This document shows positions 26,357 through 34,716 of a stretch of 64,000 bases of DNA, in pieces. Position numbers and translations under genes: made by a program. Positions within the stretch are counted from its first letter, which is position 1; every line of letters begins with the position of its first letter. Origin of the DNA: Acinetobacter oleivorans DR1 (lineage in GTDB: Bacteria; Pseudomonadota; Gammaproteobacteria; Pseudomonadales; Moraxellaceae); the NCBI RefSeq assembly GCF_000196795.1, contig NC_014259.1, forward strand, positions 992,001 to 1,056,000, in the 5' to 3' direction. The notes under the pieces were generated by a model. That model did not search any database and had not been told where the DNA came from. It worked only from the letters and a program-made list of their open reading frames with translations.

Positions 26357-27031
26357 ATGTTTCGTTCACTCAAGAGTATGTTGATCAGTTTTTTCTTAAT
26401 GATGATCCTTGCTGCTGTTATGTTTTGGGTATATCTCAATATTCAAGCTAATTTAGTTGTTTCGGCTCATAATGCCGATATTAGTTTGCCTGACTCTTTA
26501 GAAACAAAGATTCAAGTTGGCAATACTTTACAGGTTCAATCTATTGGTAAACTTGATACAACATTAGATATAGACCGCCAACTAACTTTACCTTTAAAAG
26601 GGAAATATCTGGCAGATTTAAGTTTTGCTGTAGAGACACCAATTACAGTGAGTGTTGACTATTCGACAACTTTAAAAATTGATCAGGTTATGCCTCTTGA
26701 AACTACGACAGACCTCGTCTATCAAAGTAAATTTTTGCCAAAATTTCCACTTAAACTAGATGTTCCCATCAAGCTGGATGTTCCTTTTAATTTAAAACGT
26801 AGTTATACCATTCCAGTTAAAATTGTTTTTGATGGTCCTGTTTATTTTGAATTTGATGAGCCAGTAAATTTATCGGTTAAACATCGATTTAACCCAAGTC
26901 TACAAGTGAATGATCCTATGGAAATGGGGAATGTCTCTTCATTTAATGCGATCATGTATAATTCGGTTCCAAAAACAAAAGCAAATCTTGATATGCAAAT
27001 GACCTTGCCACTGCGCAATGTGCATCCTTAA
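26357..27031 (+). CDS. Membrane-anchored beta-repeat protein B, paralogue of the upstream gene
   Basis: 224 residues with the same design as its neighbour: one N-terminal helix (about 8-28) and a repetitive beta-rich exterior domain. It shares the exact octapeptide PLKLDVPI (131-138) with protein A (139-146) and similar units such as LPLKGKYL and IPVKIVFDGPV. The two therefore arose by duplication and probably act together, perhaps as a heteromer spanning the periplasm. Function unknown. RBS is a weak GGGTGAATAGT before ATG 26357. A terminator-like hairpin follows about 100 bases downstream. Confidence 0.75.
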   Translation: MFRSLKSMLISFFLMMILAAVMFWVYLNIQANLVVSAHNADISLPDSLETKIQVGNTLQVQSIGKLDTTLDIDRQLTLPLKGKYLADLSFAVETPITVSVDYSTTLKIDQVMPLETTTDLVYQSKFLPKFPLKLDVPIKLDVPFNLKRSYTIPVKIVFDGPVYFEFDEPVNLSVKHRFNPSLQVNDPMEMGNVSSFNAIMYNSVPKTKANLDMQMTLPLRNVHP

Positions 27032-27127
27032 AAATTAAATAGTTATTCTGCATTTTATGTTGGGTAAAGCCTGTATTTGTAAATCTAAATTGCTTTTGAT
27101 GACTTAAAGATAAAAACAGACCGTTAT

Positions 27128-27148
27128 AAATGGGAATTGTCCCATTTT
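27128..27148 (+). terminator. Hairpin upstream of obgE, possible terminator of the beta-repeat operon
   Basis: AAATGGGA-ATTG-TCCCATTT is a perfect 8-bp stem followed by TCTATTC only, so termination may be partial. It lies 66 bases before obgE and could alternatively be an operator. Confidence 0.5.
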
Positions 27149-27213
27149 CTATTCGAGAATTTTATGAAAATATGGCAGAATAGGCGGTTTTAGAGTTTTT
27201 AGAGGATTGGCAG

Positions 27214-28434
27214 ATGCGCTTTGTTGATGAAGCAGTCATTACCGTAGAGGCTGGCGACGGTGGCAATGGCGTAGCCAGTTTTCGCCGTGAAAAATTTGTA
27301 CCATTTGGTGGCCCAGATGGTGGTGATGGCGGACGTGGTGGAAGTATCTATATTCAAGCTGATGATGATACAAGTACGCTAGTCGATTACCGTTACACAC
27401 GTAAGTTCCGTGCTGAACGCGGAAAGAATGGTGCAGGCGCTAACTGTACCGGACGTGGTGGTGAAGATGTGGTTTTAAAAGTACCCGTTGGTACAACAAT
27501 TGTTGATACAGATTCAGGCGATATTATTGGCGATTTGGTTGAAGATGGCCAAAGAATTCTGGTTGCAGGTGGTGGTGACGGTGGTTTGGGGAATACCCAT
27601 TTTAAATCATCAACTAACCGTGCTCCGCGTAAATGTACGACAGGCATCAAAGGTGAATTTCGTGAAATTCGTCTTGAATTAAAAGTATTGGCAGATGTTG
27701 GTTTATTGGGTATGCCAAATGCTGGTAAATCAACCTTTATTCGTGCTGTAAGTGCTGCAAAACCAAAAGTAGCAGATTATCCATTTACAACCATGGTTCC
27801 AAACCTTGGCGTTGTAGATGCTGACCGTCATCGTTCATTTGTAATGGCCGATATTCCTGGTTTGATTGAAGGTGCAGCGGAAGGTGCTGGTTTAGGAATT
27901 CGTTTCCTTAAACATTTGGCACGTACGCGTATCCTTTTACACATTATTGATGTGCAACCAATTGACGGTTCGGATCCTGCGCATAATGCAAAAGCAATTA
28001 TGAATGAGTTAGCTAAGTTTTCTCCTACTTTGGCTAAACTTCCGATTGTTTTAGTGCTGAATAAACTTGATCAGATTGCTGAAGAAAGTCGTGAAGAGTG
28101 GTGTCAGCATATTCTAGATGAACTAGAGTGGACTGGGCCTGTCTTTAAGACATCAGGTCTATTAAGTGAAGGTACAAAAGACGTTGTGTATTACCTCATG
28201 GATCAGATTGAACAACAACGTGAACGCGAAGTTGAAGATCCTGAATATGCAGCAGAAGTAAGAGCTTTCCGTGAACAACTAGAAGTTGAAACACGTGAAC
28301 AAACCATTGCGGCAAAAGAAGCATATCGCGCTATGCGTCGAGCACAACGTCTTGAAGGCATGTTGGGCGATGATGATGATTTTGACGATGATGAAGACGA
28401 CAATGATGTAGAAAGCATCTACGTTCGTGACTAA
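27214..28434 (+). CDS. obgE: GTPase ObgE/CgtA
   Basis: Essential ribosome-assembly GTPase. The N-terminal Obg fold (1-158) is glycine-rich (AGDGGNGVASFRREKFVPFGGPDGGDGGRGG), the G domain starts with GMPNAGKST (about 166-174) and shows DIPGLIEGA and NKLD. The C-terminal tail after residue 340 is strongly acidic (DDDDFDDDEDDND), typical for gamma-proteobacteria. 406 residues. AGAGGA precedes the ATG. proB follows after 15 bases, the order seen in Pseudomonas. Confidence 0.97.
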   Translation: MRFVDEAVITVEAGDGGNGVASFRREKFVPFGGPDGGDGGRGGSIYIQADDDTSTLVDYRYTRKFRAERGKNGAGANCTGRGGEDVVLKVPVGTTIVDTDSGDIIGDLVEDGQRILVAGGGDGGLGNTHFKSSTNRAPRKCTTGIKGEFREIRLELKVLADVGLLGMPNAGKSTFIRAVSAAKPKVADYPFTTMVPNLGVVDADRHRSFVMADIPGLIEGAAEGAGLGIRFLKHLARTRILLHIIDVQPIDGSDPAHNAKAIMNELAKFSPTLAKLPIVLVLNKLDQIAEESREEWCQHILDELEWTGPVFKTSGLLSEGTKDVVYYLMDQIEQQREREVEDPEYAAEVRAFREQLEVETREQTIAAKEAYRAMRRAQRLEGMLGDDDDFDDDEDDNDVESIYVRD

Positions 28435-28449
28435 AAAACCGAGGAAAAC

Positions 28450-29583
28450 ATGATAGAAGTGGTCGATGGGCAACGTCAGCTCAGTGAGTGTAAACGAATC
28501 GTTGTTAAAATCGGATCATCTTTACTCACAGCCAATGGGCAAGGTTTAGATTTGAATGCTATTTCGCATTGGGCGAAACAGATTGCAGATCTACACAATG
28601 CAGGACATGAAATTATTTTAGTGTCTTCTGGAGCTGTGGCTGAAGGTATGGTTCGTATGAAGCTTGCAAGTCGACCCACCGATCTACCCAGTCTACAAGC
28701 CTGTGCTGCGATTGGGCAGATGGGTTTAATTCATACTTGGTCTAGTGTACTTGAAGAACATGGCATTCGTACTGCTCAGGTTTTACTCACCCATGATGAT
28801 CTAGCGGACCGCCGTCGTTACCTAAACTCATGTGATGCTTTGCAAAACTTGATTGATTGGCGTGTGATTCCGGTTATTAATGAAAATGACACGGTATCTA
28901 CCGACGAGATTCGCTTTGGTGATAACGATACTTTAGCCGCGATGGTTGCAGGTCAGGTTCATGCAGAATTGTTGATCATTTTAACTGATCAGCAGGGTAT
29001 GTTTGATTCAGATCCGCGTCATAACCCCGATGCGAAATTACTATCTACTGTTCGTGCCATGGACGATGTTTTATTCGAAATGGCTGGCGGTGGTGGTGTG
29101 CTCGGCAGAGGTGGTATGGTGACTAAGGTTCGTGCCGCACGTTTAGCTGCTAAGTCGGGCTGTCCAACACTCATTGCGAGTGGTGAAAGTGACAATGTCT
29201 TGTCACGTGCGATGGCAGGTGAAATGCTAGGTACGCTGTTTACTACAGATAAAGACCGCATGACTGCTCATCAACAATGGCTCGCTGCTCATTTACAAAC
29301 AGCTGGCCGTCTTGTAATTGATGATGGTGCTGTTGAAGCGATTAAATTAAAACATCGTAGTTTACTCCCTGTAGGAGTTAAAACTGTTGAAGGACATTTT
29401 GATCGTGGCGATGTGGTTGAATGTGTAGATAAACAAGGTAAACGTATTGCAGTAGGTCGAGTGAATTTCAGTTCACGATCTGCTGAAATTATTAAAGGCT
29501 TAGCCTCAGATAAGGTTTATCAAGTGTTAGGTGAAGCTCGTTCACTTGAAATGATTCATCGTGATCATATGGCAATTTATTAA
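28450..29583 (+). CDS. proB: Glutamate 5-kinase
   Basis: First enzyme of proline synthesis; phosphorylates L-glutamate to gamma-glutamyl phosphate. The amino-acid kinase domain begins VVKIGSSLLT (about 18-27), with NENDTVSTDEIRFGDNDTLAAMVA near 137-160, and a C-terminal PUA domain (about 280-375). 377 residues is the family size. GAGGA precedes the ATG. It is probably co-transcribed with obgE and ends at a strong terminator. The usual proline feedback inhibition is a family property and cannot be confirmed here. Confidence 0.96.
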   Translation: MIEVVDGQRQLSECKRIVVKIGSSLLTANGQGLDLNAISHWAKQIADLHNAGHEIILVSSGAVAEGMVRMKLASRPTDLPSLQACAAIGQMGLIHTWSSVLEEHGIRTAQVLLTHDDLADRRRYLNSCDALQNLIDWRVIPVINENDTVSTDEIRFGDNDTLAAMVAGQVHAELLIILTDQQGMFDSDPRHNPDAKLLSTVRAMDDVLFEMAGGGGVLGRGGMVTKVRAARLAAKSGCPTLIASGESDNVLSRAMAGEMLGTLFTTDKDRMTAHQQWLAAHLQTAGRLVIDDGAVEAIKLKHRSLLPVGVKTVEGHFDRGDVVECVDKQGKRIAVGRVNFSSRSAEIIKGLASDKVYQVLGEARSLEMIHRDHMAIY

Positions 29584-29596
29584 GTTATATCTAAAT

Positions 29597-29627
29597 AAAA
29601 AAGCTCGCTTTATGCGAGCTTTTTTTC
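29597..29627. terminator. Bidirectional terminator between proB and HAD gene
   Basis: AAAAGCTCGC-TTTAT-GCGAGCTTTTTTT; the stop codon of the minus-strand gene lies inside it. Confidence 0.88.
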
Positions 29628-30266
29628 TGGCGTTAAACTAGGTAAAACACGGTCTTCACCCACCATATACGGATGTGTCGCGAGACTGAGCATATCTAGG
29701 TCTTCTGAGCTATTACCATACGCATAAACTTGATGGTAATGCTGGAGCGTGTATTGCTGATGTATTCTTAATTTCTTTTGTTCACTACTACAATCTGGGG
29801 TGGAGTAATAACCTGTCATCATGCCGTTTTTAATTTGAGTTTCAGTACAAATTAATTCGATATTTAGTAGTTTACAAAGTGGAGCAAGATAGACATCAAT
29901 TGAAGCGGAAACCAGTACCACTCGATCACCACGTAACTGATGATGTTGTAACTGTGCGAAAAGTTCAGGTGAAAGCGAAGAGACTAACTCTTGTGCATAT
30001 TCTTCACCTAATCTTTGCAGTTCAATTGCAGGGGTATTTTTGAACATGCTACGAAATAACTTGGCACGCATAGCATGGGCTGGATAAAAGTTAAGATAGT
30101 AGGCTTGAATCCATGGCAGGATTTTCAAACCTTGTTTAACAATATGGCGCTTAGACAAAGCATAAAAGATGAACCCTGTAAAACTATCTTTACTACACAA
30201 GGTTCCATCAAAATCGAACAGGGCGAGACTTTTTATAGTCTTATGCGTTTCGCTCGTTGCATACAT
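29610..30266 (-). CDS. HAD-IB family phosphatase, SerB-like
   Basis: 218 residues with HAD motif I DFDGTLCSKDSF (about 18-29), motif II LVSASID (Ser for phosphate) and motif III/IV G-SSEDLDMLS (about 186-195). The cap region and length match the HAD-IB subfamily that includes PSPase and PGP-type or lysophosphatidyl phosphatases. The substrate is not determined. Its start overlaps the end of the upstream DUF1615 gene by 34 bases, so the two are coupled. It has no obvious ribosome binding site of its own. Confidence 0.8.
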   Translation of the reverse strand: MYATSETHKTIKSLALFDFDGTLCSKDSFTGFIFYALSKRHIVKQGLKILPWIQAYYLNFYPAHAMRAKLFRSMFKNTPAIELQRLGEEYAQELVSSLSPELFAQLQHHQLRGDRVVLVSASIDVYLAPLCKLLNIELICTETQIKNGMMTGYYSTPDCSSEQKKLRIHQQYTLQHYHQVYAYGNSSEDLDMLSLATHPYMVGEDRVLPSLTPEKKLA

Positions 30267-31441
30267 GATTCATATCGTCCGTTTACGCGGGTTGCATACC
30301 AGTTGGTATTATAGTCACGACTTAATTTTGGCCCAGAAATGACCACTTGCGGCATGATTGCATAGATAGGTTCTTTACCTGTCTTTGCTTTATAAAGTTT
30401 CGTCAGAGCAATATAGGTTTGAGTACTTTCAAACTTTTTCTCTTTTTCTAATTTAAGATCATCACGAATTTGTCGTGGGGTAACCAATACATTATTTTTT
30501 GCAAATACAGTAATCAGTTCTTTTTCTGACTGGCTTTGAGTCGGACGCGGATCACCATCTTTTGTGTAAAGAAGTAGATCACCATCAAGACTGATTTCTG
30601 TATCTGTTAGGTCATTTAACATGCTTTGAAAAGCAGCATTACGGCTAGAATACATACCTGAGTTATAGTCTGCAAATCGATAAATGGCTTTATCGTAGTC
30701 TGCTGGATAAACCATTAAACGATGAATACCATAATATAAACCGCCATATTCAGTATATAAGTCATCACGAAGTGCAGCAGTATTCATGCTTGAGCGTTTA
30801 TTGGCTTTCGCATAGTTAATATGAACTTGCATAGAACCCAAGGTCGTAATAGGGTTCATTTTCTCGCCAATATCTTGCCCAACTAATTTGGCCGCACCTG
30901 TTAACGCACTCACATGGTAATGCTTAGCCATAAAATCGAAAATTTCTCGGTAAAGTAAGTCGAGGTCTTTTTCGGTTTTAACTTTACGCATTTGACTCAT
31001 ATAGTTGTTATCGGGAGAAGGCTGAGTTCTTAGCACTTCTTCAAAATAACCGGCAATTGTTCCACCAATGGTTTTGCCAAGCTTATCTTCAAACTTTTCA
31101 TTTAAACGTGTGCTGACTTCTTCAACTGCTTTTTGGCCTAAACCCGGTACTTGAGGGTTGGCAACAAAGTTAGATTCTTGATCTACTACAGCCACAATAC
31201 TACAGACATTTTTCTTGGTTTTAGGAATATCCAAGTCTTTCATAATGTCGTCAATATCTTTAGCCCATGACTCACGATCATGCACACGCGATGGAATTAA
31301 CTTTTTAATTTGCTGGCTTTCTAATTCAGGCTCATCATTATTTGACCACCAAGCTTTATCACCACAAGCAGCTAAACTCATGCATACGGCAGCCATACCG
31401 AATGATTTTAATAAAAAACGGGAAGACAACGGTTTGTTCAT
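30233..31441 (-). CDS. DUF1615 lipoprotein, transglycosylase-like
   Basis: From the ATG at 31441 the protein has about 402 residues and opens with a lipoprotein signal ending LAAC (Cys about residue 24). Longer in-frame ORF sequence up to 31552 runs into the divergent dusB and would hide the signal peptide. Blocks such as NPITTLGSMQVHINYA and YGGLYYGIHRLMVYPADYDKAIYRFADYNSGMYSSRNAAFQ resemble the lysozyme-like DUF1615 family, suggesting peptidoglycan contact in the periplasm. It is co-transcribed with the HAD phosphatase. Confidence 0.75.
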   Translation of the reverse strand: MNKPLSSRFLLKSFGMAAVCMSLAACGDKAWWSNNDEPELESQQIKKLIPSRVHDRESWAKDIDDIMKDLDIPKTKKNVCSIVAVVDQESNFVANPQVPGLGQKAVEEVSTRLNEKFEDKLGKTIGGTIAGYFEEVLRTQPSPDNNYMSQMRKVKTEKDLDLLYREIFDFMAKHYHVSALTGAAKLVGQDIGEKMNPITTLGSMQVHINYAKANKRSSMNTAALRDDLYTEYGGLYYGIHRLMVYPADYDKAIYRFADYNSGMYSSRNAAFQSMLNDLTDTEISLDGDLLLYTKDGDPRPTQSQSEKELITVFAKNNVLVTPRQIRDDLKLEKEKKFESTQTYIALTKLYKAKTGKEPIYAIMPQVVISGPKLSRDYNTNWYATRVNGRYESCMQRAKRIRL

Positions 31442-31524
31442 GGCGAGGAAAGCACCTGCATAAAAAGATGAGCCGATTAAGCGGATGAAGTATACTATGT
31501 TGATCATCAATTGTATGAATATAT

Positions 31525-32550
31525 ATGTATATTGGTCCCTATCAACTGTCAAATAATTTAATCGTTGCTCCTATGGCCGGGGTCACTGACCGTCCATTTA
31601 GAACACTCTGCAAGTATTTTGGCGCAGGCCATGCAGTCAGTGAAATGATGACTGCTGATAAAACTTTGCGGATGAGCAAAAAGAGCCTCTACCGTGCAAA
31701 TTTTGACGGCGAACTCGCTCCAATTTCTGCTCAAATTGCAGGTTCTGATCCTGAGCAATTAGCAGAAGCTGCACGTTATCAAGTGGCAAATGGCGCACAA
31801 ATTGTTGATATCAATATGGGATGTCCAGCCAAAAAAGTATGTAATAAACTTGCTGGTTCAGCATTGTTACAAGATGAAGATTTAGTGGCACGAATTCTTG
31901 ATGCAGTGGTTACTGCTGTTGATGTTCCTGTGACATTAAAAACCCGTTTGGGCTTTTTAAATGGTCAAGAAAATATTTTAAGAGTCGCAAAAAGAGCAGA
32001 AGAAGTGGGAATTGCTGCATTGGCCTTACATGGTCGCACCCGTGAAGACATGTATTTAAATACAGCACGTTATGATTTGATCAAACATGTCAAAGAGTTA
32101 ATCAATATTCCACTTATTGCGAACGGTGATATTGATAGTCCTGAAAAGGCAAAATATGTACTCGATTATACAGGTGCTGACGCAATCATGATTGGTCGTG
32201 CTGCTCAAGGTCGACCATGGATTTTCCGTGAAATTGCTCATTATTTAAAAACTGGAGAGCACTTAGCTGCACCTAATATTGAAGAGGTGAAGCATGTGCT
32301 ACTTGGGCATTTATCAGAACTTTATCAATTTTATGGTGAATATTCTGGATGTCGTATTGCCCGTAAACATATTGCTTGGTACACAAAAGGATTACGCTCA
32401 AGTAATGAATTCCGCCAAAATATGTATAAAGTTGAAAGTACTGCTGAACAAGCATTAGTGGTCGAAAACTATTTTAATCAGTTATTAGCTGAAGGCAATT
32501 TGATGAGTGATGTGCAAGTTGAACAGGTTAACTTATTAGAAACTCATTAA
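31525..32550 (+). CDS. dusB: tRNA-dihydrouridine synthase B
   Basis: FMN- and NADPH-dependent enzyme that reduces uridine to dihydrouridine in the tRNA D-loop. The N-terminus (IGPYQLSNNLIVAPMAGVTDRPFRTLC) and the catalytic Cys block MGCPAKKVCNKLAGSALL (about 99-116) are those of DusB rather than DusA or DusC. 341 residues. No Shine-Dalgarno sequence is visible before the ATG at 31525. In many gamma-proteobacteria fis follows directly; here a terminator follows instead. Confidence 0.92.
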   Translation: MYIGPYQLSNNLIVAPMAGVTDRPFRTLCKYFGAGHAVSEMMTADKTLRMSKKSLYRANFDGELAPISAQIAGSDPEQLAEAARYQVANGAQIVDINMGCPAKKVCNKLAGSALLQDEDLVARILDAVVTAVDVPVTLKTRLGFLNGQENILRVAKRAEEVGIAALALHGRTREDMYLNTARYDLIKHVKELINIPLIANGDIDSPEKAKYVLDYTGADAIMIGRAAQGRPWIFREIAHYLKTGEHLAAPNIEEVKHVLLGHLSELYQFYGEYSGCRIARKHIAWYTKGLRSSNEFRQNMYKVESTAEQALVVENYFNQLLAEGNLMSDVQVEQVNLLETH

Positions 32551-32551
32551 A

Positions 32552-32582
32552 GAAAAAGCCAGTAAATTTACTGGCTTTTTTA
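32552..32582. terminator. Bidirectional terminator between dusB and NMO
   Basis: AAAAAGCCAGTAAA/TTTACTGGCTTTTT is an uninterrupted 28-base palindrome with A/T runs at both ends. Confidence 0.88.
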
Positions 32583-32585
32583 AAT

Positions 32586-33632
32586 TTACTCATCTTCTAG
32601 CATTTCTACCACTAACTGATTAACTAAATCGGCAGCAGCTAATTCACGTATTTGTGAGACATTACTACCCGCCCAAAAAGCACCGAAGCCATAGTCTTTA
32701 TTTTTGCTTGCAATTGCATTGAGTTGCTTGGCTAAATCATAGGTATAGGGATATTCGGGTTGAGGAGGGCGATTAGGTAAATCAATTTGTGTGTGCCAAT
32801 GGTTGAGCAATCCACGGGCCGGACGTCCAGAAAGACTGGCACTAATTTGCGTCACAGGCTCATTAAATAAAGCTTTACGGTACTCGGCAGATGCATTTGA
32901 AGATGGACATTGAACGAAAGCAGTTCCGAGTTGAACAGCTGTAGCTCCTAAGCTCAACATATGTCGTGCTTGTGCGCCGTTCATAATGCCACCAGCGGCT
33001 ACTACAGGTCGTTTGCAATGTTTGACAATAAGATGTACTAAATCACTCGTTTTAATTGCTGCATCAAAAGTCTTATTAAAGATTCCTCGGTGTCCGCCTG
33101 CTTCAATCCCTTGAGCAATAATAATATCTATACCAGCCGCTTCAATGGCTTGTGCTTCAACTAAATTGGTAGCAGAAACCATAGTGATAATTCCGGTATC
33201 TTTTAATGCCTGAATTTGATGGGGATGGGGAATGCCAAAATGAAAACTGGCCGCTTTAGGTTTGGTTTCTAATACGACATTTAGAAAATCATCATTATCA
33301 AGAAAACTTGGATAAATACAGTTTAAGTTTTGAGGAGGCTGTTCTCCGAACTTTTCAAACTGTGGTCGTAAATATTCAATCCATTGTGCTGAGGTTTGAG
33401 GATTAAGTTGTTCGGGCTGATGGCAGAAAAAATTAACCTGAAATGATTTTTCTGTAAGTGTTTGGGTTTTTAAAATTTGTTCTCGAGCACTTTTTGCCGT
33501 ATTTGCTCCGAGCCCTAATGACCCAAGACCACCCTGATTAGAAACTTCTGCGGCAAGTTCAGGGGTAGACACACCCGCCATAGGGGCAAGAAAAATCGGA
33601 TGTTTAATTTCAAGTTGTTGTAACAGGGTCAT
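32586..33632 (-). CDS. Nitronate monooxygenase
   Basis: FMN enzyme of the 2-nitropropane dioxygenase family that oxidises alkyl nitronates such as propionate 3-nitronate. The TIM-barrel protein begins PIFLAPMAGVSTPELAAEVSNQGGLGSLG, and GIEAGGHRG (His is the class I catalytic residue) and AAGGIMNG (FMN phosphate) follow. I start at ATG 33632, because AGGTGA is 6 bases upstream; GTG at 33641 is the alternative. 348 residues. It is monocistronic. Confidence 0.85.
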   Translation of the reverse strand: MTLLQQLEIKHPIFLAPMAGVSTPELAAEVSNQGGLGSLGLGANTAKSAREQILKTQTLTEKSFQVNFFCHQPEQLNPQTSAQWIEYLRPQFEKFGEQPPQNLNCIYPSFLDNDDFLNVVLETKPKAASFHFGIPHPHQIQALKDTGIITMVSATNLVEAQAIEAAGIDIIIAQGIEAGGHRGIFNKTFDAAIKTSDLVHLIVKHCKRPVVAAGGIMNGAQARHMLSLGATAVQLGTAFVQCPSSNASAEYRKALFNEPVTQISASLSGRPARGLLNHWHTQIDLPNRPPQPEYPYTYDLAKQLNAIASKNKDYGFGAFWAGSNVSQIRELAAADLVNQLVVEMLEDE

Positions 33633-33749
33633 TTTATTCACCTCATTTCTTTCTCTTCACCATAACGTGAAATCAGAACCAAGAGCAAATAATATTGGGC
33701 ATTTAGTTTTTAAATATTTATTTCTTAAATATTTAAAAGTTCTGGTTTT

Positions 33750-34451
33750 TTAAATTGGAGTAACATGAAACAAAGATCCGATCCAGCTTGAAAAAGCCAT
33801 TGCTAAGATTCCCCACAAGGTAATGCGTAAACTTCCTTTCAGCTTAGAAGTACCTGCGAAATGACTTGATAGCGCCCCTAAAAAAGCTAATGAAATAATG
33901 CCAAATATTAAAACTGTTTTTTCGATCCATATATCAGGACTGAGTAGAATAGCGAGCATAGGAAACAATGCCCCAAATGAAAATGAGCCAGCTGAAGCTA
34001 ATGCAGCTTGAACAGGATTTGCTGCTGTATTTTCATGAATACCAATTTCATCACGTGCGTGAGCACCTAAGGCATCATGATTTGTAAGTTCAGTCGCAAC
34101 TTGTCGAGCTAAATCTGGTGCTAAGCCTCTGGCTATATAAATTTGGGTGAGCTCATCCAATTCACGTTGCGGATGCTTTTTGAGTTCTTGTGCTTCAAAT
34201 TTTAAGTCAGCTTTTTCAATATCTTCTTGTGATTTTACAGAAATATACTCTCCGGCTGCCATAGAGGTTGCGCCAGAAATTAAACCAGCAATACAGGTAA
34301 TAAGAAGCGTATGAGCAGTGGCTCCACTTGCAGCCATTCCCATGATTAGACTAGTAACAGAAATAATTCCGTCATTAGCGCCTAAAACGGCTGCCCTTAA
34401 CCAACCTGAGCGGTGAATAAAATGATGTTCTGGATGTTGGGAAAAGGACAT
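33750..34451 (-). CDS. VIT/CCC1-family membrane metal transporter
   Basis: 233 residues with five predicted membrane helices and the VIT family features: RAAVLGANDGIISVTSLIMGMAASG at the N-terminus, GEYISVKSQEDIEKADL (about 67-83), a charged cytoplasmic middle with many Glu and His (metal-binding domain) and a C-terminal helix pair. Relatives export or store Fe2+ or Mn2+. AAGGTAAAG precedes the ATG. It is divergent from the export-porin gene, with 265 bases between the two annotated starts. Confidence 0.85.
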   Translation of the reverse strand: MSFSQHPEHHFIHRSGWLRAAVLGANDGIISVTSLIMGMAASGATAHTLLITCIAGLISGATSMAAGEYISVKSQEDIEKADLKFEAQELKKHPQRELDELTQIYIARGLAPDLARQVATELTNHDALGAHARDEIGIHENTAANPVQAALASAGSFSFGALFPMLAILLSPDIWIEKTVLIFGIISLAFLGALSSHFAGTSKLKGSLRITLWGILAMAFSSWIGSLFHVTPI

Positions 34452-34586
34452 GACTTTACCTTTTTTAGTTATAAATTTTTATCTTATCCTATAAGATTAT
34501 TTACAATAATACGATTAAAAAATGTGTCATTATAGGAAAAACAATCAGATAACTACTTTTTAAAACATAATATAAAAGGAGATAAA

Positions 34587-34658
34587 ATGAACAATTTATG
34601 GAATCTAGCCTACTTACAAAATAGTGTAATTTATAAGTTTAATTATAATATTTATTGA
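34587..34658 (+). CDS. Candidate 23-codon small ORF or leader peptide
   Basis: In the 265-base gap before the TPR/beta-barrel gene, AAAAGGAGATAAA directly precedes an ATG at 34587 that opens a 23-codon frame (MNNLWNLAYL..., many Asn and Tyr) closed by TGA at 34656. The ribosome binding site is close to ideal and far better than most in this window. It may be a translated small protein or a leader peptide for the downstream gene, 58 bases further on. No terminator or tandem rare-codon motif was found, so classical attenuation is not indicated. Confidence 0.4.
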   Translation: MNNLWNLAYLQNSVIYKFNYNIY

Positions 34659-34716
34659 TTAAATTTTAATCTTACTTCTACGCAAACATTCTATCCACTT
34701 TACTCTAGAGGTCTCA

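Noticed and set aside
27393..27650. Pro/Ser-rich minus-strand ORF inside obgE
   Set aside because: It is the antisense shadow of the glycine-rich Obg domain.
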